Below, one piece after another: positions 26,938 through 39,497 of a DNA stretch of 48,309 bases (position 1 is the first letter of the stretch; each line of letters starts with the position of its first letter). A program made the position numbers and the translations under genes. The notes beneath the pieces were generated by a model, which saw nothing but the letters and a program-made list of their open reading frames with translations, was not told the origin of the DNA and searched no databases. The stretch is from the NCBI GenBank assembly GCA_029251465.1, contig JAQXDI010000067.1:1-48309 (forward strand), written 5' to 3'. The DNA is from Ascidiaceihabitans sp. GTDB taxonomy: Bacteria; Pseudomonadota; Alphaproteobacteria; Rhodobacterales; Rhodobacteraceae.

Positions 26938-27720
26938 GTGAGCAATATTCACCCGTCAGCCATAATCGAGGCCGGTGCGCAAATTGATCCAACCGCCAAG
27001 GTGGGTCCGTTTTGTTTGGTCGGTCCTGAAGTTGTGCTTGCCGCTGATGTCGAGCTGAAAAGCCATGTTGTTGTGACGGGGTCTACGGAAGTGGGCGAAG
27101 GGACCGTCATTTACCCTTTTGCGGTCATCGGTGAAATCCCGCAGGATCTGAAATTCAAAGGCGAACAGTCGCGCCTTGTGATCGGCAAGCGCAACCGCAT
27201 CCGTGAACATGTTACGATGAATGTCGGCACCGAGGGTGGTGGCGGTGTCACGCGCATTGGTGACGATGGAATGTTTATGGCAGGCTGTCACATTGCCCAT
27301 GACGCGGTCATTGGGGATCGTGTTGTTTTGGTCAATTCGGTGGCGATCGCCGGGCACGCGGTGCTTGAGGACGATGTGATTGTTGGCGGGCTGGGCGGTG
27401 TGCATCAGTTTGTCCGCGTTGGGCGTGGTGCAATCGTTGGCGCGCTGACCAAGGTCACGCATGACGTTATTCCATACGGTCTGGTGCAGGCCCCGCGCGG
27501 CGAGCTGGAGGGTTTGAATTTGGTTGGATTGAAACGTCGCGGTGTTGCGCGCGCCGACATCACGGCCCTACGCGCGGCGTTCCAGATGCTGGCGCAGGGT
27601 GAGGGCACGTTCCATGATCGGGCAGAGCGACTGGGTGCTGATACAGACAGCGCCTATGTCAAAAAAATCACTGATTTTGTTTTGGGCGAAAGCGATCGCT
27701 CATTCTTGACGCCACGCTGA
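26938..27720 (+). CDS. lpxA: UDP-GlcNAc 3-O-acyltransferase LpxA
   Basis: 260 residues from a GTG at 26938. The ribosome site AAGGAG overlaps the fabZ stop codon. A left-handed beta-helix of hexapeptide repeats covers about residues 4-190, with the catalytic His in HIAHDAVIGD, and a helical C-terminal domain follows. First step of lipid A synthesis: acyl transfer from 3-hydroxyacyl-ACP to UDP-GlcNAc. The stop overlaps the lpxI start by one base. Confidence 0.96.
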   Translation: MSNIHPSAIIEAGAQIDPTAKVGPFCLVGPEVVLAADVELKSHVVVTGSTEVGEGTVIYPFAVIGEIPQDLKFKGEQSRLVIGKRNRIREHVTMNVGTEGGGGVTRIGDDGMFMAGCHIAHDAVIGDRVVLVNSVAIAGHAVLEDDVIVGGLGGVHQFVRVGRGAIVGALTKVTHDVIPYGLVQAPRGELEGLNLVGLKRRGVARADITALRAAFQMLAQGEGTFHDRAERLGADTDSAYVKKITDFVLGESDRSFLTPR

Positions 27721-28511
27721 TGTTGGCGCTGATTTGTGGCACAGGCGATTTGCCCGCAAAAATCGCCGCAGCTCAGGCTGAACCACCGCTGATTTGTGTG
27801 ATCGAGGGGTTTGCCCCCACCGGTCTCAAGGCGGACTTGGTGTTTTCGTTTGAAACACTTGGGACTCTGCTGATTGAATTGGGCCATCACGGCGTCACCG
27901 AGGCCTGTGCCTGCGGTGCCATTGATCGCCCGCAGATTGACCCTTCAAAGCTGGATGAGAACACAGCGCCGCTGGTGCCGTTGTTGATGGGGGCGATAAC
28001 GTCAGGGGACGATGCAGCGCTGCGGGCGGTCATGGGCCTGTTCGAACAGACCGGTTTCAGAGTGCGCGCTGCGCATGAGCTGGCGCCGGAATTGATTGCT
28101 CAGCCTGGAGTGTTGTCTGAAAAATGGCCCGATGCCCAGATGCGTCTGGACGCAAAACTAGGTGCAGATGTATTGGCCGCGATGGCCCCGTATGACGTGG
28201 GCCAAACCTGTGTGACAGGAGGCGGGCAACTGTTGGGAATGGAGACCATTGGCGGTACGGATCATATGATCGCGACGCTGCCAAAAACGCCACTGCTGGC
28301 GCAGGGGGTATTGGTCAAAGGCCCCAAGATTGGCCAAGACATGCGCGCAGATATGCCAACAATCGGGCCGCGTACTCTCGAGGCGGTGATTGACGCGGGT
28401 CTTGCTGGCATCGTGATTGATGCGGGTGACGTTTTGTTGCTGGATGCGGATCGCTGCATTGCGCTGGCGAATGCCGCGGGCATTGTCCTTTGGTCGCGCA
28501 CGGGCGAATGA
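27720..28511 (+). CDS. lpxI: UDP-2,3-diacylglucosamine diphosphatase LpxI
   Basis: 263 residues. DUF1009/LpxI family enzyme, the alphaproteobacterial replacement for LpxH, that hydrolyses UDP-2,3-diacylglucosamine to lipid X and UMP. The start LALICGTGDLPAKIA is typical. GQTCVTGGGQLLGMETIGGTDHM and LVKGPKIGQDMRADMPTIGP hold conserved active-site residues, with a TDHM-type segment near the catalytic Asp. It sits between lpxA and lpxB with TGATG and ATGA overlaps, as expected for the pathway. Confidence 0.95.
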   Translation: MLALICGTGDLPAKIAAAQAEPPLICVIEGFAPTGLKADLVFSFETLGTLLIELGHHGVTEACACGAIDRPQIDPSKLDENTAPLVPLLMGAITSGDDAALRAVMGLFEQTGFRVRAAHELAPELIAQPGVLSEKWPDAQMRLDAKLGADVLAAMAPYDVGQTCVTGGGQLLGMETIGGTDHMIATLPKTPLLAQGVLVKGPKIGQDMRADMPTIGPRTLEAVIDAGLAGIVIDAGDVLLLDADRCIALANAAGIVLWSRTGE

Positions 28512-29677
28512 GCATGCGCGTGTTTGTCGTGGCCGGCGAGGTGTCTGGTGACAAGCTGGGTGGCGCGTTAATGGCTGGCCTGCGCAAATTGCAACCGGAC
28601 GTGTCATTTGATGGTATTGGCGGCGCTCAGATGCAGGCCCAAGGGCTGACCAGCCGTTTTGAGATGAACGAGCTGAGCGTGATGGGGATTGCAGAAATCC
28701 TCCCTAAATATTTCCACCTGAAACGCCGGATACGCGAAACAGCGCAGGCGGTGATCGACACTAAACCTGACGTGATGATCACCATCGACAGTCCTGATTT
28801 TTCCCTGCGCGTGGCAAAGCTGGTGAAAGAAGCCAGTGACATTCGCTGTGTGCATTACGTGGCACCGTCCGTGTGGGCGTGGCGCCCGGGGCGCGCTGTA
28901 AAGATGGCAAAAGTCATTGATCACGTGCTGGCGCTGCTGCCTTTTGAACCGCCCTACATGGAAGCGGCGGGAATGGAATGTGATTTCGTCGGGCATCCTG
29001 TTGTGGCGGAACCTGTGGCGTCGTCGGATGATGCAAAGGCGTTTCGTGATCAACATGGTTTGGGTGACGCTGACCCATTGCTGTTGGTGTTGCCCGGATC
29101 ACGGCGGGGCGAGGTTTCGCGATTGGCTCCGATTTTGGGGGACGCGTTAAAGCCGTTGGTGGCAGCACATCCCAACTTGAAGGTTGTAGTTCCTGCGGCC
29201 GGACCGGTTGCGACCTTGGTACAAGAACAGGCCAAGGAGTGGCCCATAGAACCGCTGATCCTTGACCCAAGCGGTCAGTCGCTTGCGGCGGCAATGGCGG
29301 ATAAACGCGCCGCATTTGCTGCCGCTGACTTTGCGATTGCCGCGTCCGGCACGGTCATGCTTGAAATGGCTGCGGCACAGACCCCAACGGTCAGTATCTA
29401 CACGGTGAATTGGCTGAGCCTTAAGATCATGCAAGGGTTGGCCATCGTTGATACGGCCAATTTGATCAATCTGGTGTCGGACACCCGCCACGTGCCCGAA
29501 TTTATCGGGGCTGACTGCCGCGGTGATTTGGTTGCGGGGGGGCTGGAGAAGCTGATGGCTGACCCTGAGCTCCAGCGCGCGGCCATGGGCGTCACGATGA
29601 CGCGTTTAAGGCAGGGTGGCGAAGATCCCGGTTTGCGCGCTGCACGTGCCGTGCTGGACCGGATGCCCAAGGCCTGA
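28508..29677 (+). CDS. lpxB: Lipid-A-disaccharide synthase LpxB
   Basis: 389 residues from the ATG at 28508 (ATGA overlap with lpxI; a second ATG lies two codons later). Peripheral membrane GT-B glycosyltransferase that joins lipid X and UDP-diacylglucosamine. Typical blocks are FVVAGEVSGDKLGGALM, the 'YVAPSVWAWRPGRA' motif, VLPGSRRGEV and ASGTVMLEMA. Last gene of the envelope block. A weak hairpin (CCCGC-TGAC-GCGGG, 29693-29706) follows. Confidence 0.96.
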   Translation: MSMRVFVVAGEVSGDKLGGALMAGLRKLQPDVSFDGIGGAQMQAQGLTSRFEMNELSVMGIAEILPKYFHLKRRIRETAQAVIDTKPDVMITIDSPDFSLRVAKLVKEASDIRCVHYVAPSVWAWRPGRAVKMAKVIDHVLALLPFEPPYMEAAGMECDFVGHPVVAEPVASSDDAKAFRDQHGLGDADPLLLVLPGSRRGEVSRLAPILGDALKPLVAAHPNLKVVVPAAGPVATLVQEQAKEWPIEPLILDPSGQSLAAAMADKRAAFAAADFAIAASGTVMLEMAAAQTPTVSIYTVNWLSLKIMQGLAIVDTANLINLVSDTRHVPEFIGADCRGDLVAGGLEKLMADPELQRAAMGVTMTRLRQGGEDPGLRAARAVLDRMPKA

Positions 29678-29733
29678 CCTGATCCAAAGGCACCCGCTGA
29701 CGCGGGCATTCCATATTTTATTGGCGCGTGTCG

Positions 29734-30876
29734 CTAGCCTTTGTGGATCCAGCCACCGCCAAAGATGCGGCTGCTGTCGCGGTCGTAAAACACGCAGGCT
29801 TGGCCCGGGGATACGCCTTGTTCTGCGGTGATCAATTCCACCGTTGCTTCGGTGTCCGAAATCGGGCGGATGATCGCATCTGTCGGCGGACGGGTCGAGC
29901 GCACGCGCACGCCCACATGCCATTCCGTGCGGCTGGTCAGAGGTTCATCCCCAAGCCAGTTGATTTCTTTGAGCGGTACAATCCGTGTCGCCAGCATTGA
30001 TTTGGGCCCAACAACAACTTGGCGTGTGTTGGGGTCCAGTTTCACAACATAAAGCGGATAGGCAAGGCCGCCGATGCCGAGACCTTTGCGTTGGCCGATG
30101 GTGTAGTTAATGACGCCGTCATGCTGCGCCAGCACGTTTCCGTCGACGTCGACAATGTCGCCTGGTGCGGCGGCTTCTGGGCGCAGTTTGCGGATGACCG
30201 AGGCGTAGTCGCCGTTGGGCACAAAGCAGATGTCTTGGCTGTCGGGTTTGTCGGCCACACTAAGCCCGTATTTTGCGGCCAGTGCGCGAGTGTCATCCTT
30301 TGAGGGCAGATGCCCAAGCGGAAAACGCAGGTAGTCGAGCTGTTCTGGGGTGGTGGAGAACAGGAAATAGCTTTGATCGCGGTTAGCGTCTGCGGCGCTG
30401 TGCAATTCGGGGCCTGCATCGCCCACCATCCGTTGAATGTAGTGGCCGGTCGCCATGCAATCGGCCTCAAGGTCTTTGGCGGTTTCAAGCAGGTCTTTGA
30501 ATTTCACGCGTTCGTTGCAGCGGATGCAGGGTACAGGGGTCGCACCGCCTAGATAGCTGTCTGCGAATTCGTCGATCACCGCGTCTTTGAACACGTTTTC
30601 ATAGTCCAAAACATAGTGCGGAAAGCCCATGGTTTCGGCGACTCGGCGCGCATCATGGATATCAAGACCGGCACAGCATGCGCCTTTTCTCGCCAAAGCA
30701 GCACCGTGATCGTAAAGCTGTAGGGTGACGCCAACCACATCGTAGCCTTGCTCAGCCAGCATCGCGGCGACAACGGAACTGTCCACGCCGCCTGACATTG
30801 CAACCACCACGCGCGTCTCGGACGGTGGTTTGGCAAAGCCCAGTGAATTGAGCGTTTTGTTTTGATCCAGTGCCAT
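29734..30876 (-). CDS. mnmA: tRNA-specific 2-thiouridylase MnmA
   Basis: 380 residues. It adds sulfur to U34 of tRNA-Lys, -Glu and -Gln. The ATP-pyrophosphatase P-loop SGGVDSS is at about residues 29-35. The first catalytic Cys lies in [14 protein letters not shown] and the second in [13 protein letters not shown]. The C-terminal beta-barrel domain covers about 220-375. It is convergent with lpxB and divergent from sciP. Confidence 0.95.
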   Translation of the reverse strand: MALDQNKTLNSLGFAKPPSETRVVVAMSGGVDSSVVAAMLAEQGYDVVGVTLQLYDHGAALARKGACCAGLDIHDARRVAETMGFPHYVLDYENVFKDAVIDEFADSYLGGATPVPCIRCNERVKFKDLLETAKDLEADCMATGHYIQRMVGDAGPELHSAADANRDQSYFLFSTTPEQLDYLRFPLGHLPSKDDTRALAAKYGLSVADKPDSQDICFVPNGDYASVIRKLRPEAAAPGDIVDVDGNVLAQHDGVINYTIGQRKGLGIGGLAYPLYVVKLDPNTRQVVVGPKSMLATRIVPLKEINWLGDEPLTSRTEWHVGVRVRSTRPPTDAIIRPISDTEATVELITAEQGVSPGQACVFYDRDSSRIFGGGWIHKG

Positions 30877-31074
30877 GGTGGCATCTCCGAATGGGGTCAG
30901 TTTGGGCGTCGATCACGTGGTTTGTCACGTGGCCCAACACAAGGTTTGTAGAATGTCTGAGAAAATATAGGAAAATCCTAATCATTCTCAAGGGCCAGCT
31001 TCACCGCTCATTAAGCCTAATTGCGCGAATGTTCCAGCCAAGACAAAGATTGGGACAATAAATCGGGTGAAAAA

Positions 31075-31353
31075 ATGTATCTAAAAAAGGTGGAAGGACC
31101 GCGTGCAGTGACGCTGCCGGACGGTTCAATAATGACCAAGGCAGATTTGCCAAGCGAAACGACGCGCCGATGGGTGGCGTCGCGCAAGGCGGCAGTTGTG
31201 CGTGGTGTTTTGTATGGTTTGCTCTCGGAAGAGGCGGCCTTGACCAGCTACAAGTTAAGCGAAGATGAATTCAAAGAGTGGGTTCGGGCCGTTAGTTTGC
31301 ACGGAGAAGCCGCTTTAAAAGCCACATCTGTTCAGAAATATAGACAGTTTTAG
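31075..31353 (+). CDS. sciP: CtrA inhibitor SciP (DUF1153)
   Basis: 92 residues from the ATG at 31075, although the frame is open 54 bases earlier. The start MYLKKVEGPRAVTLPDGSIM and the helix-turn-helix-like core (RRWVASRKAAVVRGVLYGLL ... EFKEWVRAVSLHGEAALK) are characteristic of DUF1153/SciP. In Caulobacter SciP binds DNA and CtrA and blocks CtrA-dependent transcription in G1. Here it lies directly upstream of ctrA, so inhibitor and target are encoded side by side. Confidence 0.93.
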   Translation: MYLKKVEGPRAVTLPDGSIMTKADLPSETTRRWVASRKAAVVRGVLYGLLSEEAALTSYKLSEDEFKEWVRAVSLHGEAALKATSVQKYRQF

Positions 31354-31379
31354 GTTGTATGGCTAATATCTAGTTATCG

Positions 31380-31395
31380 GTAACCGATGGTTAAC
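31380..31395 (+). promoter_or_regulatory. Candidate CtrA box upstream of ctrA
   Basis: GTAA-N7-TTAAC, one mismatch from the CtrA consensus TTAA-N7-TTAAC, 60 bases before the ctrA ATG. A further TTAACC half-site lies at 31413-31418. This suggests CtrA autoregulation, as known in Caulobacter; it is not proof. Confidence 0.5.
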
Positions 31396-31454
31396 CTTTT
31401 TTGTTCACGTTTAGTGCCAATGGTTAACCCTTGATGTGATAGCGGAGAAAAAGA

Positions 31455-32177
31455 ATGCGTGTGCTGCTGGTTGAAGACGATCCAACGACCTCGAAGAGTA
31501 TCGAATTGATGCTTACCCATGCCAACCTGAACGTCTATGCGACGGACCTGGGCGAAGAGGGGATCGATCTAGCCAAGCTTTATGATTACGATTTGATCCT
31601 TCTTGACCTCGATCTACCGGATATGAACGGTCACGATGTGCTGCGTCAATTGCGCCTTGCGCGGATTGAAACGCCGATTTTGATCCTGTCGGGGGCCGAT
31701 GATACCGAAAGCAAAATCAAAGGCTTTGGGTTTGGGGCAGATGATTTTTTGACCAAACCATTCCACCGCGAAGAACTGGTGGCGCGTATCCATGCGATCA
31801 TTCGCCGGTCCAAAGGCCACTCGCAATCAGTGATTAATACAGGTCAGATTGCGGTTAACCTGGATGCCAAAACAATCAGCGTGCAGGGTAAAACCGTGCA
31901 CCTGACGGGTAAAGAGTACCAGATGCTGGAACTGCTGAGCCTGCGCAAAGGAACAACTTTGACCAAAGAAATGTTCCTGAACCACCTCTATGGCGGCATG
32001 GATGAACCCGAATTGAAGATCATCGATGTGTTCATTTGCAAGCTGCGCAAAAAGCTCAGCGTTGCCACTGGTGGTGAAAACTACATCGAAACGGTTTGGG
32101 GGCGCGGTTACGTCTTGCGCGATCCAGAACCTGTTGCTGCGCCTGAAGATCACCGATTGGTTGTCGGCGCACGATAG
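31455..32177 (+). CDS. ctrA: Cell-cycle response regulator CtrA
   Basis: 240 residues. OmpR-type regulator: receiver domain about 1-115 with acidic pocket E7-D8-D9, phospho-acceptor D51 ([12 protein letters not shown]) and K101 (FLTKPF). The winged-helix output domain covers about 125-225 ([37 protein letters not shown]). These blocks are almost invariant in CtrA. In Rhodobacterales it governs motility, chemotaxis and gene-transfer-agent functions more than essential cell-cycle control (known of the order; not shown here). Confidence 0.97.
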   Translation: MRVLLVEDDPTTSKSIELMLTHANLNVYATDLGEEGIDLAKLYDYDLILLDLDLPDMNGHDVLRQLRLARIETPILILSGADDTESKIKGFGFGADDFLTKPFHREELVARIHAIIRRSKGHSQSVINTGQIAVNLDAKTISVQGKTVHLTGKEYQMLELLSLRKGTTLTKEMFLNHLYGGMDEPELKIIDVFICKLRKKLSVATGGENYIETVWGRGYVLRDPEPVAAPEDHRLVVGAR

Positions 32178-32205
32178 ATCAAGCGACCTCATAAATTACG
32201 GCACC

Positions 32206-32280
32206 GTCGACCTTTGGTTCGGTCGACACCGCTGCACGGGCGGTAGGCGATACTTTAGGGTGTCGCCTGTCGCCGTTTTT
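32206..32280 (+). terminator. Double hairpin terminator after ctrA
   Basis: First a perfect seven-base stem GTCGACC / GGTCGAC (32206-32227, eight-base loop). Then a twelve-pair stem GGCGGTAGGCGA / TCGCCTGTCGCC (32239-32274, two G-U pairs) followed by GTTTTT. The second is a good intrinsic terminator for ctrA. Confidence 0.8.
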
Positions 32281-32355
32281 AGATGACCAAAATATTCCGC
32301 ACATTTTGGACCGAATCCAACTGGACCTGCCCTTGTCTGCCGCCTATTTCTATAG

Positions 32356-36584
<4,229 letters not shown>

Positions 36585-36612
36585 ACGAAGACATGCCAAA
36601 AAGTTCACAAAT

Positions 36613-36627
36613 GTTCTCAAAAAGTTC
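36613..36627 (+). promoter_or_regulatory. LexA (SOS) box match, GTTC-N7-GTTC
   Basis: Exact GTTC-N7-GTTC, the alphaproteobacterial SOS box. Another GTTC at 36603-36606 is spaced by six bases, so three half-sites lie in a row. It is 63 bases upstream of the micro-protein ATG at 36691. Confidence 0.7.
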
Positions 36628-36639
36628 TTTACAAGAGCG

Positions 36640-36654
36640 GATCAAAGTGAGAAC
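36640..36654 (-). promoter_or_regulatory. Second LexA box match, GTTC-N7-GATC
   Basis: Read on the minus strand this is exact GTTC-N7-GATC, the variant described for Rhodobacter sphaeroides SOS genes. Centre-to-centre distance to the first box is 27 bases. Both lie within the presumptive promoter of the 42-residue membrane protein gene. Confidence 0.65.
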
Positions 36655-36690
36655 AAAGGTGCAACAGAAGAACATGAGGCACCGACGAAC

Positions 36691-36819
36691 ATGACAACTA
36701 TTCGCCAAATCAAATCAATCGCGAACCGTGCGCAAGATACTTTGTTGCAGGATGCGATTGGAATGGCCGCGTTAATTGTGATGCTCTTTGTTGGCCTGTC
36801 TCTGCCGTCTTTTGTTTGA
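36691..36819 (+). CDS. 42-residue single-pass membrane protein, probably SOS-controlled
   Basis: A 43-codon gene: a basic amphipathic N-terminus (MTTIRQIKSIANRAQDTLLQ), then a hydrophobic helix AIGMAALIVMLFVGLSLPSF and a two-residue end. GAGG lies 12 bases before the ATG. A tiny six-codon frame (ATG at 36674) overlaps the start by ATGA. Two LexA-box matches lie just upstream, so induction after DNA damage is likely. I recall similar short proteins in other Rhodobacteraceae. By analogy with the small SOS-induced membrane division inhibitors SidA and DidA of Caulobacter it might pause division, but there is no visible homology. Confidence 0.7.
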   Translation: MTTIRQIKSIANRAQDTLLQDAIGMAALIVMLFVGLSLPSFV

Positions 36820-36957
36820 TTTTCTGCCTGCGATCTTATGCCGACCATTCTTCGCGTCCGTCCCAAATTGATGCGTTAACAGACACTGCCTGTCCTACGT
36901 TAAGCCGTCACCTTCGGCTCTGAATGGTCCAGGGTCCCCATAAGATACAGTTACTTG
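36820..36957. other. Intergenic DNA before a strong terminator; possible small RNA
   Basis: No open frame of interest. A short stem AGCCG / CGGCT (36903-36919) and several TTAA half-sites (about 36874, 36900) are seen. A strong terminator follows, so the stretch is either the 3' UTR of the micro-protein gene or a separate small RNA. No recognised RNA family. Confidence 0.35.
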
Positions 36958-36992
36958 CGCCGCCATCCCTTTGGATGAGCGGCGTTTTTTTT
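36958..36992 (+). terminator. Strong rho-independent terminator
   Basis: Stem CGCCGC-CATCC / GGATG-A-GCGGCG with one bulged A and a four-base loop, followed by eight T. It points along the plus strand and ends the message from 36691 or a small RNA. It lies 141 bases before the end of the convergent chemoreceptor gene. Confidence 0.9.
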
Positions 36993-37133
36993 GATCTCAC
37001 GACTTTGGCAAAGGTTGGAAATCGTTCATGCTCTACTTTAGGCAGGGGGCAAAATGTTTACGCTTGGACTTTATGGATCGCTCTGAAAACGCATCATGAC
37101 CTGCATCGCAGATTGGGCATTCGCCTCGTTGTT

Positions 37134-38528
37134 TTAGAACGTGTACGCAAGCCGCAGCCCACCCCAGTGGCGGCCTTGGATCATGATGGGTGCGGACAGA
37201 TCCTTCATCATCACAAAGTCACCGCCGCCCATGTCGCGCCGGTAAACTTGTAACAAAAACGGCTCTGTGTTTCGTCCGGCCTTAAGGCCGACACGATCAG
37301 CAAAGATGCGACGGTTACGGCAGTTCGCCATGTTCCAAACCGGATCGTCGCCTTGGGGATGCGAAAATTTGTGGTTGTGCGTTGGTAGATAGCCGTTTTT
37401 GTCCACTGCTGCGCAAAATACGACTTTGGGGTCGAACTGCACGGCGGGTTCCTGGATGTCTGGCATCACGGCGTCCATCAGCGTTGTGAACGCGGTCAAA
37501 ACCTGTTCCGGGTCACTGTTTGGGATCGGTCTGTAGCCGGTATCGAACATTTTGGGCAGGCTGATCTGACCGGTTTCGACGGCGTTGGACAGTGCGGCGC
37601 TGGCCGTCGCAGCGGCTGTTTGGACGTAGTCGATGAACTTGCTGTCTGCGGTCAATCCGCTCAAACCGGCGCTGGCTTGGACAATTGTCTCTGACGTGTC
37701 GATCAAGGATTGAATGCGTCCATGGGCTTCTTCGATGCCGCCAGCTGTGGCGGTCGCGCTCTCTTCTAATCCGTTCAGGACTGGTTCGAAGGCTGCAACT
37801 GTCGAACCAATTGTTTCGGCGCGGATCTTGATCCGTTGTGCCAGATCATTGGTGGCGGCCACCGATTGCTCCATCCGGCCAAGCGCCTGATCCGTGCTGC
37901 TGGAGTGTTCCAACACGTGGCTGGCCATCGCGGCAACCTCATGCGCTTCGACGCCCAATTTGGCCATCCATTCGCTCAAGGCTTCGATGTTGGTAGAAAT
38001 CTGTGCTGCCGCCGCTTTGGTGTGCTGGCTAAGTTCGTTGATGGCCTCTGCGACGACCGCAAAACCTCGGCCCGCGTCGCCTGCATGGGCCGCCTCGATC
38101 TTGGCATTGATCGCCAGCGTGTTCACTTGCATCGAAATCGACGCGATTTGCGAATTGTTCTTTTTCACCGCCTTGAGCGTGCTAGAGACGGTTTCAGTCC
38201 GCGCGCCTAGTTCTTGCACCCACTCAGCCACGCCGCGGGTTTTTTCGCCAACATCGCGCATTGCCTCGGCAGAACTGTAGATTTCCTGCGCCGTGGCATC
38301 GCTGCTTTCGGACGAATCAATCAGGGCGGAACGCGATTCTTCGTTGGCCCCAAGAATCGCGCGCGCGCTTTTGCTAAGCTCTGCCAATTCACGGCGCTGA
38401 CGTTGCGCCTGTGCTTCGACCACGTCGAGAAATCCAGCCAAATCAACGATTTCGTATCCCATGATTGATGCCGATTTCGACATGCGCGTCATCTGTTTCG
38501 GATCAGGGAATGTTGAATGTGTAGACAT
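37134..38528 (-). CDS. Cytosolic methyl-accepting chemotaxis protein
   Basis: 464 residues, no membrane helix or signal. A coiled-coil signalling domain covers about 40-300, with the hairpin tip at about 134-165 (MQVNTLAINAKIEAAHAGDA then GRGFAVVAEAINELS). A C-terminal sensor-like domain at about 350-464 contains VDKNGYLPTHNHKFSH and ends with a Trp-Gly-Gly-Leu-Arg strand. The order signalling-then-sensor is the reverse of classical receptors. It would relay a cytosolic cue to CheA. A CtrA-like site precedes it. The ligand is unknown. Confidence 0.88.
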   Translation of the reverse strand: MSTHSTFPDPKQMTRMSKSASIMGYEIVDLAGFLDVVEAQAQRQRRELAELSKSARAILGANEESRSALIDSSESSDATAQEIYSSAEAMRDVGEKTRGVAEWVQELGARTETVSSTLKAVKKNNSQIASISMQVNTLAINAKIEAAHAGDAGRGFAVVAEAINELSQHTKAAAAQISTNIEALSEWMAKLGVEAHEVAAMASHVLEHSSSTDQALGRMEQSVAATNDLAQRIKIRAETIGSTVAAFEPVLNGLEESATATAGGIEEAHGRIQSLIDTSETIVQASAGLSGLTADSKFIDYVQTAAATASAALSNAVETGQISLPKMFDTGYRPIPNSDPEQVLTAFTTLMDAVMPDIQEPAVQFDPKVVFCAAVDKNGYLPTHNHKFSHPQGDDPVWNMANCRNRRIFADRVGLKAGRNTEPFLLQVYRRDMGGGDFVMMKDLSAPIMIQGRHWGGLRLAYTF

Positions 38529-38577
38529 GAAACCTCGTTAAGACTTGTGGCGCAATACCAGCCTTAGCGTGGAATTC

Positions 38578-38592
38578 TTCAAATGTGCTTAA
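38578..38592 (-). promoter_or_regulatory. Possible CtrA box upstream of the chemoreceptor
   Basis: On the minus strand TTAA-N7-TGAA, one mismatch from TTAA-N7-TTAA, 50 bases before the chemoreceptor start. CtrA controls chemotaxis genes in this order, which makes the match plausible, but single half-degenerate sites occur by chance. Confidence 0.35.
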
Positions 38593-38608
38593 TGCCCGTT
38601 AGGCAATG

Positions 38609-39058
38609 TCAGGCGCAATCGGACTGGGCGGCTTGCTGCATGGCTTCAAATGTGGCTTCGATGCTGAGCAAAATCGAGGCGTGTCGGTTTTTATAGTCGC
38701 GTGCGGGTTCCACCACTTCGAACCCGTCGAAAGGGGCCGCAGGCACCGGGCCGTTTGATTTGAGCATCGCGCGCAAGGCGTCGCGTGCCGTTTCAACGTC
38801 ATTCAACGTGCATCCAATGATCGCGGATCCGGTTACAGCTGCCGCCGCTTGGCCCAAGGCGCAGGCTTTGACGTCCTGACCAAAGGCGGTGATCCGCCCG
38901 TCTTGAACGTTAACGTCGACAGTCACGGTTGAGCCGCACAAGGGCGAGCGTTTCTTGACGCTGGCCTGTGGTCCCTCAAGACGTGCGTGATGGGGAATGT
39001 CAGCCGCGAGGGCCAAAATGCGCCCCGAATAGAGTTTGATCAGATCTGTATCGCTCAT
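38609..39058 (-). CDS. NifU/IscU-like iron-sulfur scaffold family protein
   Basis: 149 residues from the ATG at 39058. NifU_N fold: LIKLYSGRILALAADI, then C41 in SPLCGST and C66 in KACALGQAAAA. The third scaffold Cys, expected in a HCSIL-type motif near residue 126, is Ala here (RHASILLS). The C-terminus has an extra Cys (QSDCA). It may be a SufU/IscU-like assembly factor with altered cluster chemistry. Divergent from hisI with 69 bases between; the wider frame upstream (to 39607) is a chance extension. Confidence 0.85.
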   Translation of the reverse strand: MSDTDLIKLYSGRILALAADIPHHARLEGPQASVKKRSPLCGSTVTVDVNVQDGRITAFGQDVKACALGQAAAAVTGSAIIGCTLNDVETARDALRAMLKSNGPVPAAPFDGFEVVEPARDYKNRHASILLSIEATFEAMQQAAQSDCA

Positions 39059-39127
39059 GGCCGCTTTCCTTACCGCTGAACCTATTACATAAGCGTCTGG
39101 ACCAAAGATGCAAAAAGGTTTTCTGCG

Positions 39128-39496
39128 ATGACGGATGATGTGATGTTTGACCCTGCAAGTTTGACGTTCAACGAGGCTGGTTTGATCCCCGCAATTGCCC
39201 AAGACGCAGCATCTGGCGAGGTGTTGATGATGGCGTGGATGAACGCCGAGGCCGTTGCAAAAACCCTGTCGACCAAACGTGTGACCTACTGGAGCCGGTC
39301 GCGCCAAGCGTTCTGGATCAAGGGCGAAACATCGGGCAACGTGCAGGAACTGGTGGCGCTGCGGGTCGATTGTGATCGTGATTGCTTGCTGGCTGTTGTG
39401 CGTCAAACGGGGCCCGCGTGTCACACGGGGCGGCGCGTTTGTTTTTACACCGACGTGACAGATGGCACTGAAGTTGAGCTGATGTCGCCTGAGTAG
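39128..39496 (+). CDS. hisI: Phosphoribosyl-AMP cyclohydrolase
   Basis: 122 residues, single-domain HisI (no HisE fusion). It opens the purine ring of PR-AMP in histidine synthesis. The core VTYWSRSRQAFWIKGETSGN and metal site DCDRDCLL, then GPACHTGRRVCFY are all present, with the conserved Cys/His zinc ligands. It stands alone here, away from other his genes. The stop is one base from the convergent gluQ stop. Confidence 0.96.
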   Translation: MTDDVMFDPASLTFNEAGLIPAIAQDAASGEVLMMAWMNAEAVAKTLSTKRVTYWSRSRQAFWIKGETSGNVQELVALRVDCDRDCLLAVVRQTGPACHTGRRVCFYTDVTDGTEVELMSPE

Positions 39497-39497
39497 G

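Noticed and set aside
29693-29706. CCCGC-TGAC-GCGGG as a strong terminator of lpxB
   Set aside because: Only a five-base stem and no T-run; noted in the lpxB entry as weak.
30877-31074. CtrA box upstream of sciP
   Set aside because: TTAA at about 31012 has no second TTAA at the right spacing.
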